Position numbers and translations under genes: made by a program. From Sphingobacterium sp. GVS05A (GTDB lineage: Bacteria; Bacteroidota; Bacteroidia; Sphingobacteriales; Sphingobacteriaceae), in the NCBI RefSeq assembly GCF_019969845.1, contig NZ_JAHXYR010000009.1, positions 62,001-126,000 on the forward strand: 64,000 nucleotides of DNA, given 5' to 3'. The first letter of the stretch is position 1, and every line of letters starts with the position of its first letter. The notes under the pieces were generated by a model. The model made no database searches. It was not told the DNA's origin and worked only from the letters and a program-made list of their open reading frames with translations. Positions 26,113 to 33,947 of this stretch are shown in pieces.

Positions 26113-27135
26113 ATGAAAAAAGTAATCTGCGTTTTAAGTGTTTTGTTGATTGTGCTATCCTGCAGTAAAAGGGATATAAACGAATCAATCAAGGAGGACA
26201 ACCCAGAAATTTCTCTGGAGATACCAGCTGAATTTTCAGCGCTAAATGGCTCCGTAGTACAAAATAGACCTACAAAATATGGTGTTGAATTGGGCGAGAA
26301 ATTATTTAATGAAAAGAGGTTCAGCGGAAATAATACGATTTCCTGTGCGAGTTGTCACAATCCCAGTCTAGCTTTTTCAGATGGAAAGCAACAGGCTGTC
26401 GGAATTTATGGACGGGTGGGACTTCGTAATACCCCTGCAATTCAGAATATGGCATTTATGAAGTTTTATAATTGGGATGGAAATATCCTGCAATTGGAAA
26501 AACAACCTCTCGTTCCGATTATAACACATGAAGAAATGAACTCTTCTATTCTTGAGGTGATTGGTAAAATTGCTGTTGATACCGATTATAAAAAATTATT
26601 TCAAAAAGCATTTGGCGATGCAAGCATAACGGCTGATCGAATTTATCGCAGTATTGCACAATACGAGTATACATTGATCTCTGCAAATAGCAAATATGAT
26701 CGTGTAAAAAGAAATGAAGGGGAGCGATTTACAGCGGAAGAAGAGAGAGGGTATACTACTTTCAAGAGTAAATGTGCAAGTTGTCATAGTACAGCGCTAT
26801 TTACTGATCAAAGCTTTAGGAATGTAGGGTTTCCATTGAATCCAAATTCAGAAGAAGTCGGCCGTGGCCGGGTCACAGGGCGTATTGAGGATCAGATGGC
26901 ATTTCGTGTTCCGTCGTTAAGAAATGCCATGTATACGGCCCCTTATGGGAGTTTTGGTCAATTTCCAACTTTAAGATCTGTTTTGGATTATTTCGATAAA
27001 GGCGTGTTAGCAGCGGAAAATCTCGATCCTATTCTTAAAGAAAACGGTAATCGAATTCCATTATCAGAACAGGAACAGCAGGATATTATCGCTTTTATAG
27101 AAACATTAAGTGATCCAACATTTATTGGGAGGTAA
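26113..27135 (+). CDS. Di-haem cytochrome c peroxidase-like enzyme, MbnH-like
   Basis: 340 residues, lipoprotein signal with IVLSC. Two CxxCH haem c motifs are visible: C78-ASCH82 and C221-ASCH225, with the surrounding GEKLFNEKRFSGNNTISCASCHNP and GYTTFKSKCASCHSTALFTD typical of the CcpA/MauG/MbnH superfamily. RNTPAIQNMAFMKFYNWDG and FRVPSLRNAMYTAPYGSFGQF are further family blocks. It sits directly after an MbnP-like gene, the pairing used by MbnH enzymes, which oxidise a Trp of MbnP to kynurenine. The alternative is a general peroxidase reducing H2O2. The neighbourhood favours MbnH. Superfamily membership is certain from the haem motifs; the substrate is inferred. Confidence 0.85.
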   Translation: MKKVICVLSVLLIVLSCSKRDINESIKEDNPEISLEIPAEFSALNGSVVQNRPTKYGVELGEKLFNEKRFSGNNTISCASCHNPSLAFSDGKQQAVGIYGRVGLRNTPAIQNMAFMKFYNWDGNILQLEKQPLVPIITHEEMNSSILEVIGKIAVDTDYKKLFQKAFGDASITADRIYRSIAQYEYTLISANSKYDRVKRNEGERFTAEEERGYTTFKSKCASCHSTALFTDQSFRNVGFPLNPNSEEVGRGRVTGRIEDQMAFRVPSLRNAMYTAPYGSFGQFPTLRSVLDYFDKGVLAAENLDPILKENGNRIPLSEQEQQDIIAFIETLSDPTFIGR

Positions 27136-27183
27136 ATATGAGATACCCGGAACGATGTTTATACAAATAGTGTGCACATTGCT

Positions 27184-28023
27184 CTAATAGAAGAGATCAA
27201 CAAGCTGTTTAGCTTCTGCCACATCATGGACACGGAGTATCTGTACACCTCTTTCCAAAAGTAGGGTATTTAATGCCGTTGTACCATTGAGTGCTTCTTG
27301 GGCTGTAGTACCCAATTTTTTGTAGATCATGGATTTACGTGATATGCCACCTAAAATTGGTAGACCAAGATAGTGTAATTCATCGACCCGATAAAGCAGC
27401 TCGTAATTTTGATCGATTGTTTTGGCAAAGCCAAACCCAGGATCGAGGATTATATCCTTTACACCCAGATCTCTTAAACGAGCTATACATTGTCCCAAAA
27501 AGGTAGCAACATCAGTCACGATGTCGGTATATTCGGTTTGTCCTTGCATGGTTTCTGGAGTTCCACGCATATGCATGAGGATATAAGGCACCTGATATTT
27601 GGCTACTGTTGCAAACATCTCCTCATCAAGCGTGCCTCCTGATACGTCATTGACAATATGTACACCCGCGTCAATGGCTTCTGCAGCGACATCCGCCCGG
27701 AAGGTGTCTATGGATAAGATCGCTTCTGGAAAGGCGTTTCTGATTGCCAGGATAGGGGGAAGCGCTCTGTCCATTTCTTCCTGAGAAGAGATTAATGGCG
27801 CGCCGGGACGTGAAGAATAGGCCCCAATATCGAGGATTTGAGCGCCTGCCGTTAAGAGACTACTTGCTTTTTCCAGCGCTTTCTCTACCGTGGTATTATC
27901 TCCACCATCAAAAAAGGAATCTGGTGTAACATTGAGAATACCCATAATAACAGGCTTGTCAAATGTCATTAGCTTTCCACCTACATTGATGGATGGGGCA
28001 GTTGCTGTTTGAAATTTTTTCAT
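27184..28023 (-). CDS. folP: Dihydropteroate synthase
   Basis: 279 residues. FolP makes 7,8-dihydropteroate from dihydropterin pyrophosphate and p-aminobenzoate in folate synthesis and is the sulfonamide target. Signature blocks are all present: GILNVTPDSFFDGG, ILDIGAYSSRPGA, SIDTFRADVA, IVNDVSGG and ILDPGFGFAKTIDQN with GGISRKSMIYK near the end. The start ATG overlaps the stop of the upstream DUF4920 gene (ATGA), so translation is probably coupled. It ends 48 bp from the convergent MbnH-like gene, with no clear terminator between. Function is secure. Confidence 0.96.
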   Translation of the reverse strand: MKKFQTATAPSINVGGKLMTFDKPVIMGILNVTPDSFFDGGDNTTVEKALEKASSLLTAGAQILDIGAYSSRPGAPLISSQEEMDRALPPILAIRNAFPEAILSIDTFRADVAAEAIDAGVHIVNDVSGGTLDEEMFATVAKYQVPYILMHMRGTPETMQGQTEYTDIVTDVATFLGQCIARLRDLGVKDIILDPGFGFAKTIDQNYELLYRVDELHYLGLPILGGISRKSMIYKKLGTTAQEALNGTTALNTLLLERGVQILRVHDVAEAKQLVDLFY

Positions 28024-28499
28024 CTTACGACAAGAACCCCATCAGCAACAATATTAATATCGTTTTTTGGCTGAGTAATCTGATTTATTTCGGCTTGAGA
28101 TTTACCGAGATCTTTTGCGGCATGTTGCAATGAAGCGACTGAAGTTTCTTTCCGCTTGGCTACACCTTCGACAACAACTGTCTTACCGATGATATCTGCG
28201 GGCATAAAGAATCCATAATCTTTAAAACGTACCATGATAGGTTCCTCTCCATCGCGTTGTAAGGTCATGAAACAGCCTTTCTTTTTGCAGACTTCAACGA
28301 CTTTGCCTTCAATTTTACCATTGAAGGTATTCTTGCTACTTAGTTCTTTTTCCAGTTTAGCAACAGAAATCGCTTTATTAGCCTGAATTTCCTTTCCATA
28401 TTTCACACCCGGTTTCGCTGAAGGAATCTCCTTTTTCTGAGCGTATAATTGCGTGCTTACAGCAATTGCCAATGCAAAAAATAAAATGATCTTTTTCAT
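28020..28499 (-). CDS. DUF4920 secreted protein
   Basis: 159 residues with a signal peptide (ending LYAQ). The body has an OB-fold-like pattern: VEGKVVEVCKKKGCFMTLQRDGEE, then IIGKTVVVEGVAKRKETSVASLQHAAKDLGKSQ. The CKKKGCFM motif with two Cys is characteristic of DUF4920 and could bind metal or be redox active. It is translationally coupled to folP through an ATGA overlap. The function of the family is not known to me; a link to folate is not implied by the sequence, since the protein is exported and folate synthesis is cytoplasmic. Confidence 0.8.
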   Translation of the reverse strand: MKKIILFFALAIAVSTQLYAQKKEIPSAKPGVKYGKEIQANKAISVAKLEKELSSKNTFNGKIEGKVVEVCKKKGCFMTLQRDGEEPIMVRFKDYGFFMPADIIGKTVVVEGVAKRKETSVASLQHAAKDLGKSQAEINQITQPKNDINIVADGVLVVR

Positions 28500-28551
28500 C
28501 TGTATAAATTATTTGTTCATCAATCACGCTGCCTTCGGCGGTTTCAATTTT

Positions 28552-28684
28552 GTGATGAAGCTATCCGGTTTACTCCCTGAGCTCACAGGCTCGATTTTCA
28601 TCGCGTCTATATGAAAGCTGCATGCAAGATAACTAACACCGTTTATTCAATCTACTGTGAGTTTGAGTACATCATGATGGATTT
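28552..28684 (+). repeat. Dispersed intergenic repeat, copy B
   Basis: Begins GTGATGAAGCTATC, has CTGAGCTCACAGGCTCG (GAGC/GCTC hairpin) in the middle and ends TCATGATGGATTT. It fills most of the gap between the tsaC-like gene and the DUF4920-folP pair. See copies at 21770-21880 and 49758-49829. Confidence 0.45.
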
Positions 28685-28687
28685 ATA

Positions 28688-29266
28688 TTACTTTCGAATA
28701 AATTCAAATTTACCACTTGGGTCTAGCTTCATAATGGTAGACGATTTACCATCAGTCTTCACATGCCTGTCGTATTCAACAATATAGTCTACACCTGCTT
28801 TGATCTCTTCAGCTATTTCGTCAAAATCTTTCGCTGTTGGCTCACCACTAATATTTGCTGAAGTAGAGATAATAGGTTTACGGAAACGTTGTAGAAGCTG
28901 TTCACAAAAAGGATGTTTGACAATTCGAATGCCAATCGAACCGTCCTCTGCAATGGCATTGGGAGCAAGATTTTTGGCATTCGAATAGACAATTGTTAAT
29001 GGCTTGTCTGTATATTCAATAAGTTGATAAGCAACATCAGGGATTTCGTTGACATAACTTGCCAATTGGTTGTCGTTATGTAAAAGGACGATCAGACTTT
29101 TGGACTTATCTCTTCCTTTCAATTGAAAGATTTTCTCTACGGCATCAGGATTAGTGGCATCACAGCCTATCCCCCAAATTGTATCTGTTGGGTATAAAAT
29201 TAATCCGCCTGCTTTTAACGTTTCCAACGCTTTGTTCAAATCCTCACGATCCACAAATGCACTCAT
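28688..29266 (-). CDS. L-threonylcarbamoyladenylate synthase (Sua5/YciO/YrdC family)
   Basis: 192 residues, the short form made of the YrdC domain only. It makes threonylcarbamoyl-AMP from threonine, bicarbonate and ATP for t6A37 modification of ANN-decoding tRNAs. Motifs: GGLILYPTDTIWGIGCDA at the N terminus, IFQLKGRDKSKSLIVL (KxR), and the core PIISTSANISGEPTA. TsaE, a partner in the same pathway, is encoded at 45163-45573. The gene lies 30 bp downstream of dapD on the same strand and is probably cotranscribed with it. YciO-type paralogues of uncertain role share this fold, so the exact subtype is a little open. Confidence 0.88.
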   Translation of the reverse strand: MSAFVDREDLNKALETLKAGGLILYPTDTIWGIGCDATNPDAVEKIFQLKGRDKSKSLIVLLHNDNQLASYVNEIPDVAYQLIEYTDKPLTIVYSNAKNLAPNAIAEDGSIGIRIVKHPFCEQLLQRFRKPIISTSANISGEPTAKDFDEIAEEIKAGVDYIVEYDRHVKTDGKSSTIMKLDPSGKFEFIRK

Positions 29267-29296
29267 TTTTTATTTCTTTTAGTTCTGACCTTGAAT

Positions 29297-30115
29297 TTAG
29301 ACAGCTACATTATGCTCACGCAGAGCATCATTTAATGAAGTTTTCTTATCAGTAGATTCTTTACGTTGACCAATGATCAATGCGCAAGGAACTTGATACT
29401 CGCCAGCTGCGAATTTTTTAGTATACGATCCAGGGATAACAACCGAACGGGCAGGTACATAACCTTTGTATTCTACAGGTTCAGGACCAGTAACATCAAT
29501 AATTTTGGTTGATGCAGTCAATACGACATTAGCGCCTAATACAGCTTCTTTTTCTACGCGAATTCCTTCAACAACGATCGCTCTTGATCCAATAAATACA
29601 TTGTCTTCGATGATAACCGGAGCAGCTTGAACTGGCTCAAGTACGCCACCGATACCAACACCTCCACTTAAGTGTACATGTTTACCAATTTGAGCACAGG
29701 AACCGACTGTTGCCCATGTATCTACCATGGTACCTTCGTCTACATAAGCACCGATGTTAACATAAGAAGGCATCATAATTACCCCTTTCGCTAAATAAGC
29801 ACCTAAACGAGCAGAAGCGCCAGGAACAACACGCACACCCGTGTGTTTGTAATCCGTTTTTAACTTCATTTTGTCATGGAATACAAAAGGACCTGCTGTC
29901 ATTTCACGCATATCGTTGATCGGGAAATACAAGATCACAGCTTTCTTGATCCAGTCATTTACATGCCATCTCGTGCCGATCAATTCCGCTACACGGATTT
30001 CACCGCTGTCTAGCTTCATGATCACCGTACGGATTGCTTCTGTATATTCTTTATACTCCAATAATTGTCTATCTTCCCAAGCTTCCTCAATCAATTTTTT
30101 AAGTGGCTCTACCAT
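29297..30115 (-). CDS. dapD: 2,3,4,5-tetrahydropyridine-2,6-dicarboxylate N-succinyltransferase
   Basis: 272 residues. DapD transfers a succinyl group to tetrahydrodipicolinate on the way to lysine and meso-diaminopimelate. The N-terminal helical domain (LKKLIEEAWEDRQLLEYKEYTEAIRTVI) is followed by a left-handed beta-helix of hexapeptide repeats; GAYVDEGTMVDTWATVGSCAQIGKHVHLSGGVGIGGVLEP-type blocks are the family signature, and the C-terminal arm ends PCALIIGQRKESTD. A good minus-strand promoter lies at 30156-30186, with an inverted repeat in its spacer. Downstream is the tsaC-like gene. Length and sequence match the family throughout. Confidence 0.96.
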   Translation of the reverse strand: MVEPLKKLIEEAWEDRQLLEYKEYTEAIRTVIMKLDSGEIRVAELIGTRWHVNDWIKKAVILYFPINDMREMTAGPFVFHDKMKLKTDYKHTGVRVVPGASARLGAYLAKGVIMMPSYVNIGAYVDEGTMVDTWATVGSCAQIGKHVHLSGGVGIGGVLEPVQAAPVIIEDNVFIGSRAIVVEGIRVEKEAVLGANVVLTASTKIIDVTGPEPVEYKGYVPARSVVIPGSYTKKFAAGEYQVPCALIIGQRKESTDKKTSLNDALREHNVAV

Positions 30116-30155
30116 ATTATTTGTTTGCTTATTTGAATTTGTTTATTTTGATGTA

Positions 30156-30193
30156 CAAACTTAGATAAAGTTGCATTTAAAAGCAACTTTATC
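30156..30193 (-). promoter_or_regulatory. dapD promoter with inverted repeat in the spacer
   Basis: On the minus strand TTG (30186-30184) and TAAGTTTG (30163-30156) are spaced by 20 bp. A perfect 11-bp inverted repeat, GATAAAGTTGC (30164-30174) and GCAACTTTATC (30183-30193), 8 bp apart, fills the spacer and covers the -33 element. As the DNA lies between divergent genes, this is more likely a protein-binding operator than a terminator. Confidence 0.5.
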
Positions 30194-30277
30194 GCTCTCT
30201 CCCTGCCATGAAGAAAATGTTCATAGGGGAAATATGTTAATTTCCGTGGGAATACCACGATAATTTGCTAATATAAC

Positions 30278-30285
30278 TATTTTTG
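30278..30285 (+). promoter_or_regulatory. -7 element immediately before the S4-domain gene
   Basis: TATTTTTG matches TAnnTTTG and ends 4 bp before the ATG at 30290. A transcript starting at the usual distance would begin at or next to the start codon, that is, be leaderless. Confidence 0.5.
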
Positions 30286-30289
30286 TACT

Positions 30290-30700
30290 ATGGCTGCAGC
30301 ATCAGAAAAATTGAGAATTGATAAATATTTATGGTCGATAAGATTGTTTAAGACAAGAACTTTGGCAACCGAAGCCTGTAAGGCAGGACGGGTCAAGCTG
30401 AATGGTCAAAATATTAAACCCTCTTACGAAGTTAAAATCGGCGATGTCTATCATATCCAAAAAGGAATAGAAAAGAAAGTTGTTAAAGTGATCGGTCTTC
30501 TCGAGCGGCGGGTGGATGCAAAAACTGCTGTTCAGTTTTATGAAGATCAAACACCTGTAGAAGATACTGTAGGCTACAAATCGGTATTTCAGGCACCTGT
30601 GCTTAAGCGAGACCGTGGAACAGGGAGACCTACCAAGAAAGACCGCCGAGAAATAGATGATTTACAGGCATCCGACTGGTGGGACAAAGAAGATGAATAA
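30290..30700 (+). CDS. S4-domain RNA-binding protein, Hsp15/HslR-like
   Basis: 136 residues. The S4 domain occupies the N-terminal half (KLRIDKYLWSIRLFKTRTLATEACKAGRVKLNG, then IKPSYEVKIGDVYHI). The C terminus is basic and ends RDRGTGRPTKKDRREIDDLQASDWWDKEDE-like, as in Hsp15 proteins. Hsp15 binds stalled 50S subunits carrying peptidyl-tRNA and helps ribosome recycling. The gene is divergent from dapD, with a separate -7 element. It stands alone upstream of the second SusC gene, with a 101-bp gap. The family is clear; ribosome rescue is inferred from the family. Confidence 0.88.
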   Translation: MAAASEKLRIDKYLWSIRLFKTRTLATEACKAGRVKLNGQNIKPSYEVKIGDVYHIQKGIEKKVVKVIGLLERRVDAKTAVQFYEDQTPVEDTVGYKSVFQAPVLKRDRGTGRPTKKDRREIDDLQASDWWDKEDE

Positions 30701-30801
30701 GGCAAAAAACATTTCATTTGTTCGATAATTATTTGCATTTTAGGTTAGCTAAAGTTATCCATGTTGATACGCTTTACCACTGACCAAAAATGTAGATAAT
30801 T

Positions 30802-33800
30802 ATGAGAGGTAGCATGCACGCACAGGCGCTGATGACACTAGCGCTCGCCCTAAACCTAGCACCAACTATTGCCAAGACTGGAAGCAAATCCATCTCATCT
30901 GCCAATCATGGAAATTCATTTGTACTGTTGCAACAAATTATTCGCGGAAAAGTTATTGATGAGAAGGGCCAGGGCATCGGAGGCGTCACTGTCAGAAATT
31001 CGACGGCAGGAACAACCGCACAGTCTGCTCCAGATGGTAGTTTCAGTATAGCCGCAAAACTAGGGGATCAATTGGAGTTCTCCTCCGTGGGCTATGGTCG
31101 ACAGCGTAATACTGTCAGTGGTTCTGGGCCGCTAACGATTGTATTGGCAAATAAGAGCACGGTGTTGGAGGATGTGACGGTGACAGGATATACGAATTAT
31201 TCGAAAAAACAGTCCGCCAATGTTTCAACGACAGTAAAAGCAAAAGATCTGGAACAGGTACCTATGGCTTCTGTTGACCAAATGCTGCAGGGGCGTGTTC
31301 CGGGGATGAGTGTGATGGCTAGTTCAGGACAACCCGGTGCTACTGCTTCTGTCGTTATCCGGGGAATTGGTTCCATAAATGGTATTTCGGATCCTCTGTA
31401 TGTGATCGATGGAATTCCTATTGCCACATCTGAACTGAAGAATTTCAGCGCGAATGATTTTGAATCTGTCAATGTATTGCGCGATGCAACAGGAAAATCT
31501 TTATACGGATCCAGAGGTTCAAACGGTGTTATAGTTATCACGACAAAAAAAGGTAAATCTGGCCAGCTAGCTGTGAATTTTAACTCTCAATATGGTCTTT
31601 CCAAACTGACACGGCCAAAATTCCAAATGATGAATACACAGCAACGTTTGCAATTTGAAGAAGAATTGGGGCCCTTTGTCGATCCAGATAACAATGAAGG
31701 TATAGGTCCCGGATGGACTTATTCACCTAAAAATCCCGACGTAGCGGGTGGAACTTCCGCTTATAAAGCGCGAGCAGCTCAAATTTTGGATAGTTTGAGA
31801 GGGATTAATGTTGACTGGCGTGATTACTTCTTTCGTAACGGAAAGTTTATGGATCAGCAGGTGAATATAAGTGGAGGCGGGGAGCATGTGCGGTTCTATA
31901 GCAGTGCAGGATACTATAAACAGGAGGGTGTTGCCATTCGATCTGGTCTTGATCGGTATACCTTGAAAAATAATGTAGATTTTGATAAAGGGAAGCTTTC
32001 AGGAGGTGTAAATGTGACCCTTGGGTATACAAATTCGAAATTTACCGAAGGTGTAGGAGCTTCACGTGTCGGATCGTCTATGGCATCGGTTTATTATGCA
32101 CTACCTTATGAATATCCGTATGCACCGGACGGAACGCTCATTCATTTTGGTAATGAAGACGATTACTTTATTTTGGATCAGCGTGAAGGGAGTGCCGGAT
32201 TGGAACGTCTGCTCAACTCAAGTAGCTCTTCTGAGTTGTTTAATACCAATGTTGGCCTCAATCTAAATTATCAATTGCTACCGACCTTAAAAGTTCACAC
32301 CCGATTGGGTATAGACTATAATACGACTACCGGCCAAGATTATATCAACCCGGATTCTTATTATGGATCACGGGATCGAGATCCGACACTTGGGGGAAAG
32401 GGATTATTTGCAGAAGACAATCTCCGGTCTACCAATGTGATCAGTACCACAGGATTAACCTATCAAAATACTTTTGACGAAAAGCATAATTTGGAGCTCT
32501 CGGCTTATTTTGAATATTTATATCGACGTAACCGCGCCTTTGGGTACAAAGGTTACGGTATTGATAGCCGTCTACCGGAAAATCCGAATGGTGTAACTGT
32601 AAGTCCGACCTATTTACCAGCCATTTTGGGTGGGCGGACCAAATATGCATTGGCTTCGTATATGGCCCTGGGAAGGTATACTTATGACAATCGTTACTCG
32701 TTGACGGCAAGTTATCGTTATGATGGCTCTTCCCGTGTAGCGGAGGCGAATCGTTGGCATGGTTTCTACTCCTTCGGCGCAAATTGGAATGTCAAGGAAG
32801 AGGAATTCTTGAAGTCCAATGAATTCATACAAGGCCTATCCCTACGAGCTAGTTACGGTACCACGGCCAGTACAATCAATGGTGATTTCAATTACTTAGC
32901 AACTTTTAGAAAGGACATTACCTATGGTGGTGAAACAGCCATTCGTCCTTATGATCCCGGAAATCCAAATTATGACTGGGAATATGTGGATGAATTCAAT
33001 GCTGGATTTGATTTAGAGCTTTTTTCATCAAAGCGGCTTCGTGTTGCCATGGATTATTATAATAAAATAACCAAAAACATGTTTTTTGATCAGCCGATTT
33101 CCTTGACATCGGGATTCTTGGATCGTAAGCTACCATTGAGTACGGGCAAGATGCGTAATAGAGGGGTGGAAATGAGCTTATCCGGTGATGTCATTAAGAG
33201 GGAAGATTGGGGGCTGACTTTAGGGGTCAATGCTTCCTATAATAAAAATACCATATTATATCTTTCTGATGCATTGACAGAGGTTTTAGATGGAGATACA
33301 CGGATCATGCGTGTGGGCTTGCCATATGGAACCTATTATGCACCTGAGTGGGCAGGGGTTAATCCCCAAACGGGTGATGCGCAGTATTATAACCGCGATG
33401 GTAGTATAACAACCGAATACGATGAAACTTCACAGGCCGTTACAAAATCTGGCAGTATGTTTCCAAAGTGGGTTGGTGGGTTTAATACAACTGTCCGCTG
33501 GAAGAGCCTCTCGTTGGATGCTTTGTTTGCATTTGTGAGTGACGTCCGCCGTTGGAATAACGAGGATTTTTATAATGAAAATTCAGGCTATATGACGAGT
33601 AACCAAAGTATACGCATGCTTACTGATCGTTGGAAGCAACCGGGAGATAATGCCATTTTACAGCGGATTGATGTACCACGCGAATATACGTCCAAAGATA
33701 TTCAGGATGCCTCTTTCCTCAGATTACGGAATGTCAATTTAGTTTATCAGTTTCCGAAAACATTGTTTGGGGATCAAAAGGTAATTAAAGGATGCCGAAT

Positions 33801-33933
33801 TTTCTTTCAGGGGCAAAATTTATTGACCTGGACGTCCTGGAGGGGGCTTGATCCCGAAAATAGTGAAGGGATAAGTCGTTTTAACTATCCAGCTCCGAGA
33901 ACATATACAGCAGGATTCAGTGTTAATTTTTAA
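30802..33933 (+). CDS. susC: SusC/RagA-type TonB-dependent transporter of the cyanophycinase locus
   Basis: 1043 residues. The N terminus (MRGSMHAQALMTLALALNLAPTIA) is an unusual but workable signal; the ATG at 30814 is an alternative start. A carboxypeptidase-like domain (IRGKVIDEKGQGIGGVTVRNSTAG) is followed by EDVTVTGYTNYSKKQ, the plug (GRVPGMSVMASSGQPGA, VIRGIGSINGISDPLYVIDG, VLRDATGKSLYGSRGSNGVIVITTKKG) and a barrel ending in Phe. SusD follows after 14 bp, then an isoaspartyl peptidase and a cyanophycinase, with no glycosidase in sight. SusCD relatives such as RagAB import peptides, so a peptide-type substrate is likely. The transporter family is certain; the substrate is inferred from the neighbours. 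Confidence 0.92.
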   Translation: MRGSMHAQALMTLALALNLAPTIAKTGSKSISSANHGNSFVLLQQIIRGKVIDEKGQGIGGVTVRNSTAGTTAQSAPDGSFSIAAKLGDQLEFSSVGYGRQRNTVSGSGPLTIVLANKSTVLEDVTVTGYTNYSKKQSANVSTTVKAKDLEQVPMASVDQMLQGRVPGMSVMASSGQPGATASVVIRGIGSINGISDPLYVIDGIPIATSELKNFSANDFESVNVLRDATGKSLYGSRGSNGVIVITTKKGKSGQLAVNFNSQYGLSKLTRPKFQMMNTQQRLQFEEELGPFVDPDNNEGIGPGWTYSPKNPDVAGGTSAYKARAAQILDSLRGINVDWRDYFFRNGKFMDQQVNISGGGEHVRFYSSAGYYKQEGVAIRSGLDRYTLKNNVDFDKGKLSGGVNVTLGYTNSKFTEGVGASRVGSSMASVYYALPYEYPYAPDGTLIHFGNEDDYFILDQREGSAGLERLLNSSSSSELFNTNVGLNLNYQLLPTLKVHTRLGIDYNTTTGQDYINPDSYYGSRDRDPTLGGKGLFAEDNLRSTNVISTTGLTYQNTFDEKHNLELSAYFEYLYRRNRAFGYKGYGIDSRLPENPNGVTVSPTYLPAILGGRTKYALASYMALGRYTYDNRYSLTASYRYDGSSRVAEANRWHGFYSFGANWNVKEEEFLKSNEFIQGLSLRASYGTTASTINGDFNYLATFRKDITYGGETAIRPYDPGNPNYDWEYVDEFNAGFDLELFSSKRLRVAMDYYNKITKNMFFDQPISLTSGFLDRKLPLSTGKMRNRGVEMSLSGDVIKREDWGLTLGVNASYNKNTILYLSDALTEVLDGDTRIMRVGLPYGTYYAPEWAGVNPQTGDAQYYNRDGSITTEYDETSQAVTKSGSMFPKWVGGFNTTVRWKSLSLDALFAFVSDVRRWNNEDFYNENSGYMTSNQSIRMLTDRWKQPGDNAILQRIDVPREYTSKDIQDASFLRLRNVNLVYQFPKTLFGDQKVIKGCRIFFQGQNLLTWTSWRGLDPENSEGISRFNYPAPRTYTAGFSVNF

Positions 33934-33947
33934 AAAGGACTACGGCA

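Noticed and set aside
25752..26201. 149-codon minus-strand frame across the mbnP-mbnH gap
   Set aside because: It overlaps both real genes and the stem-loop on the other strand and has no recognisable sequence.
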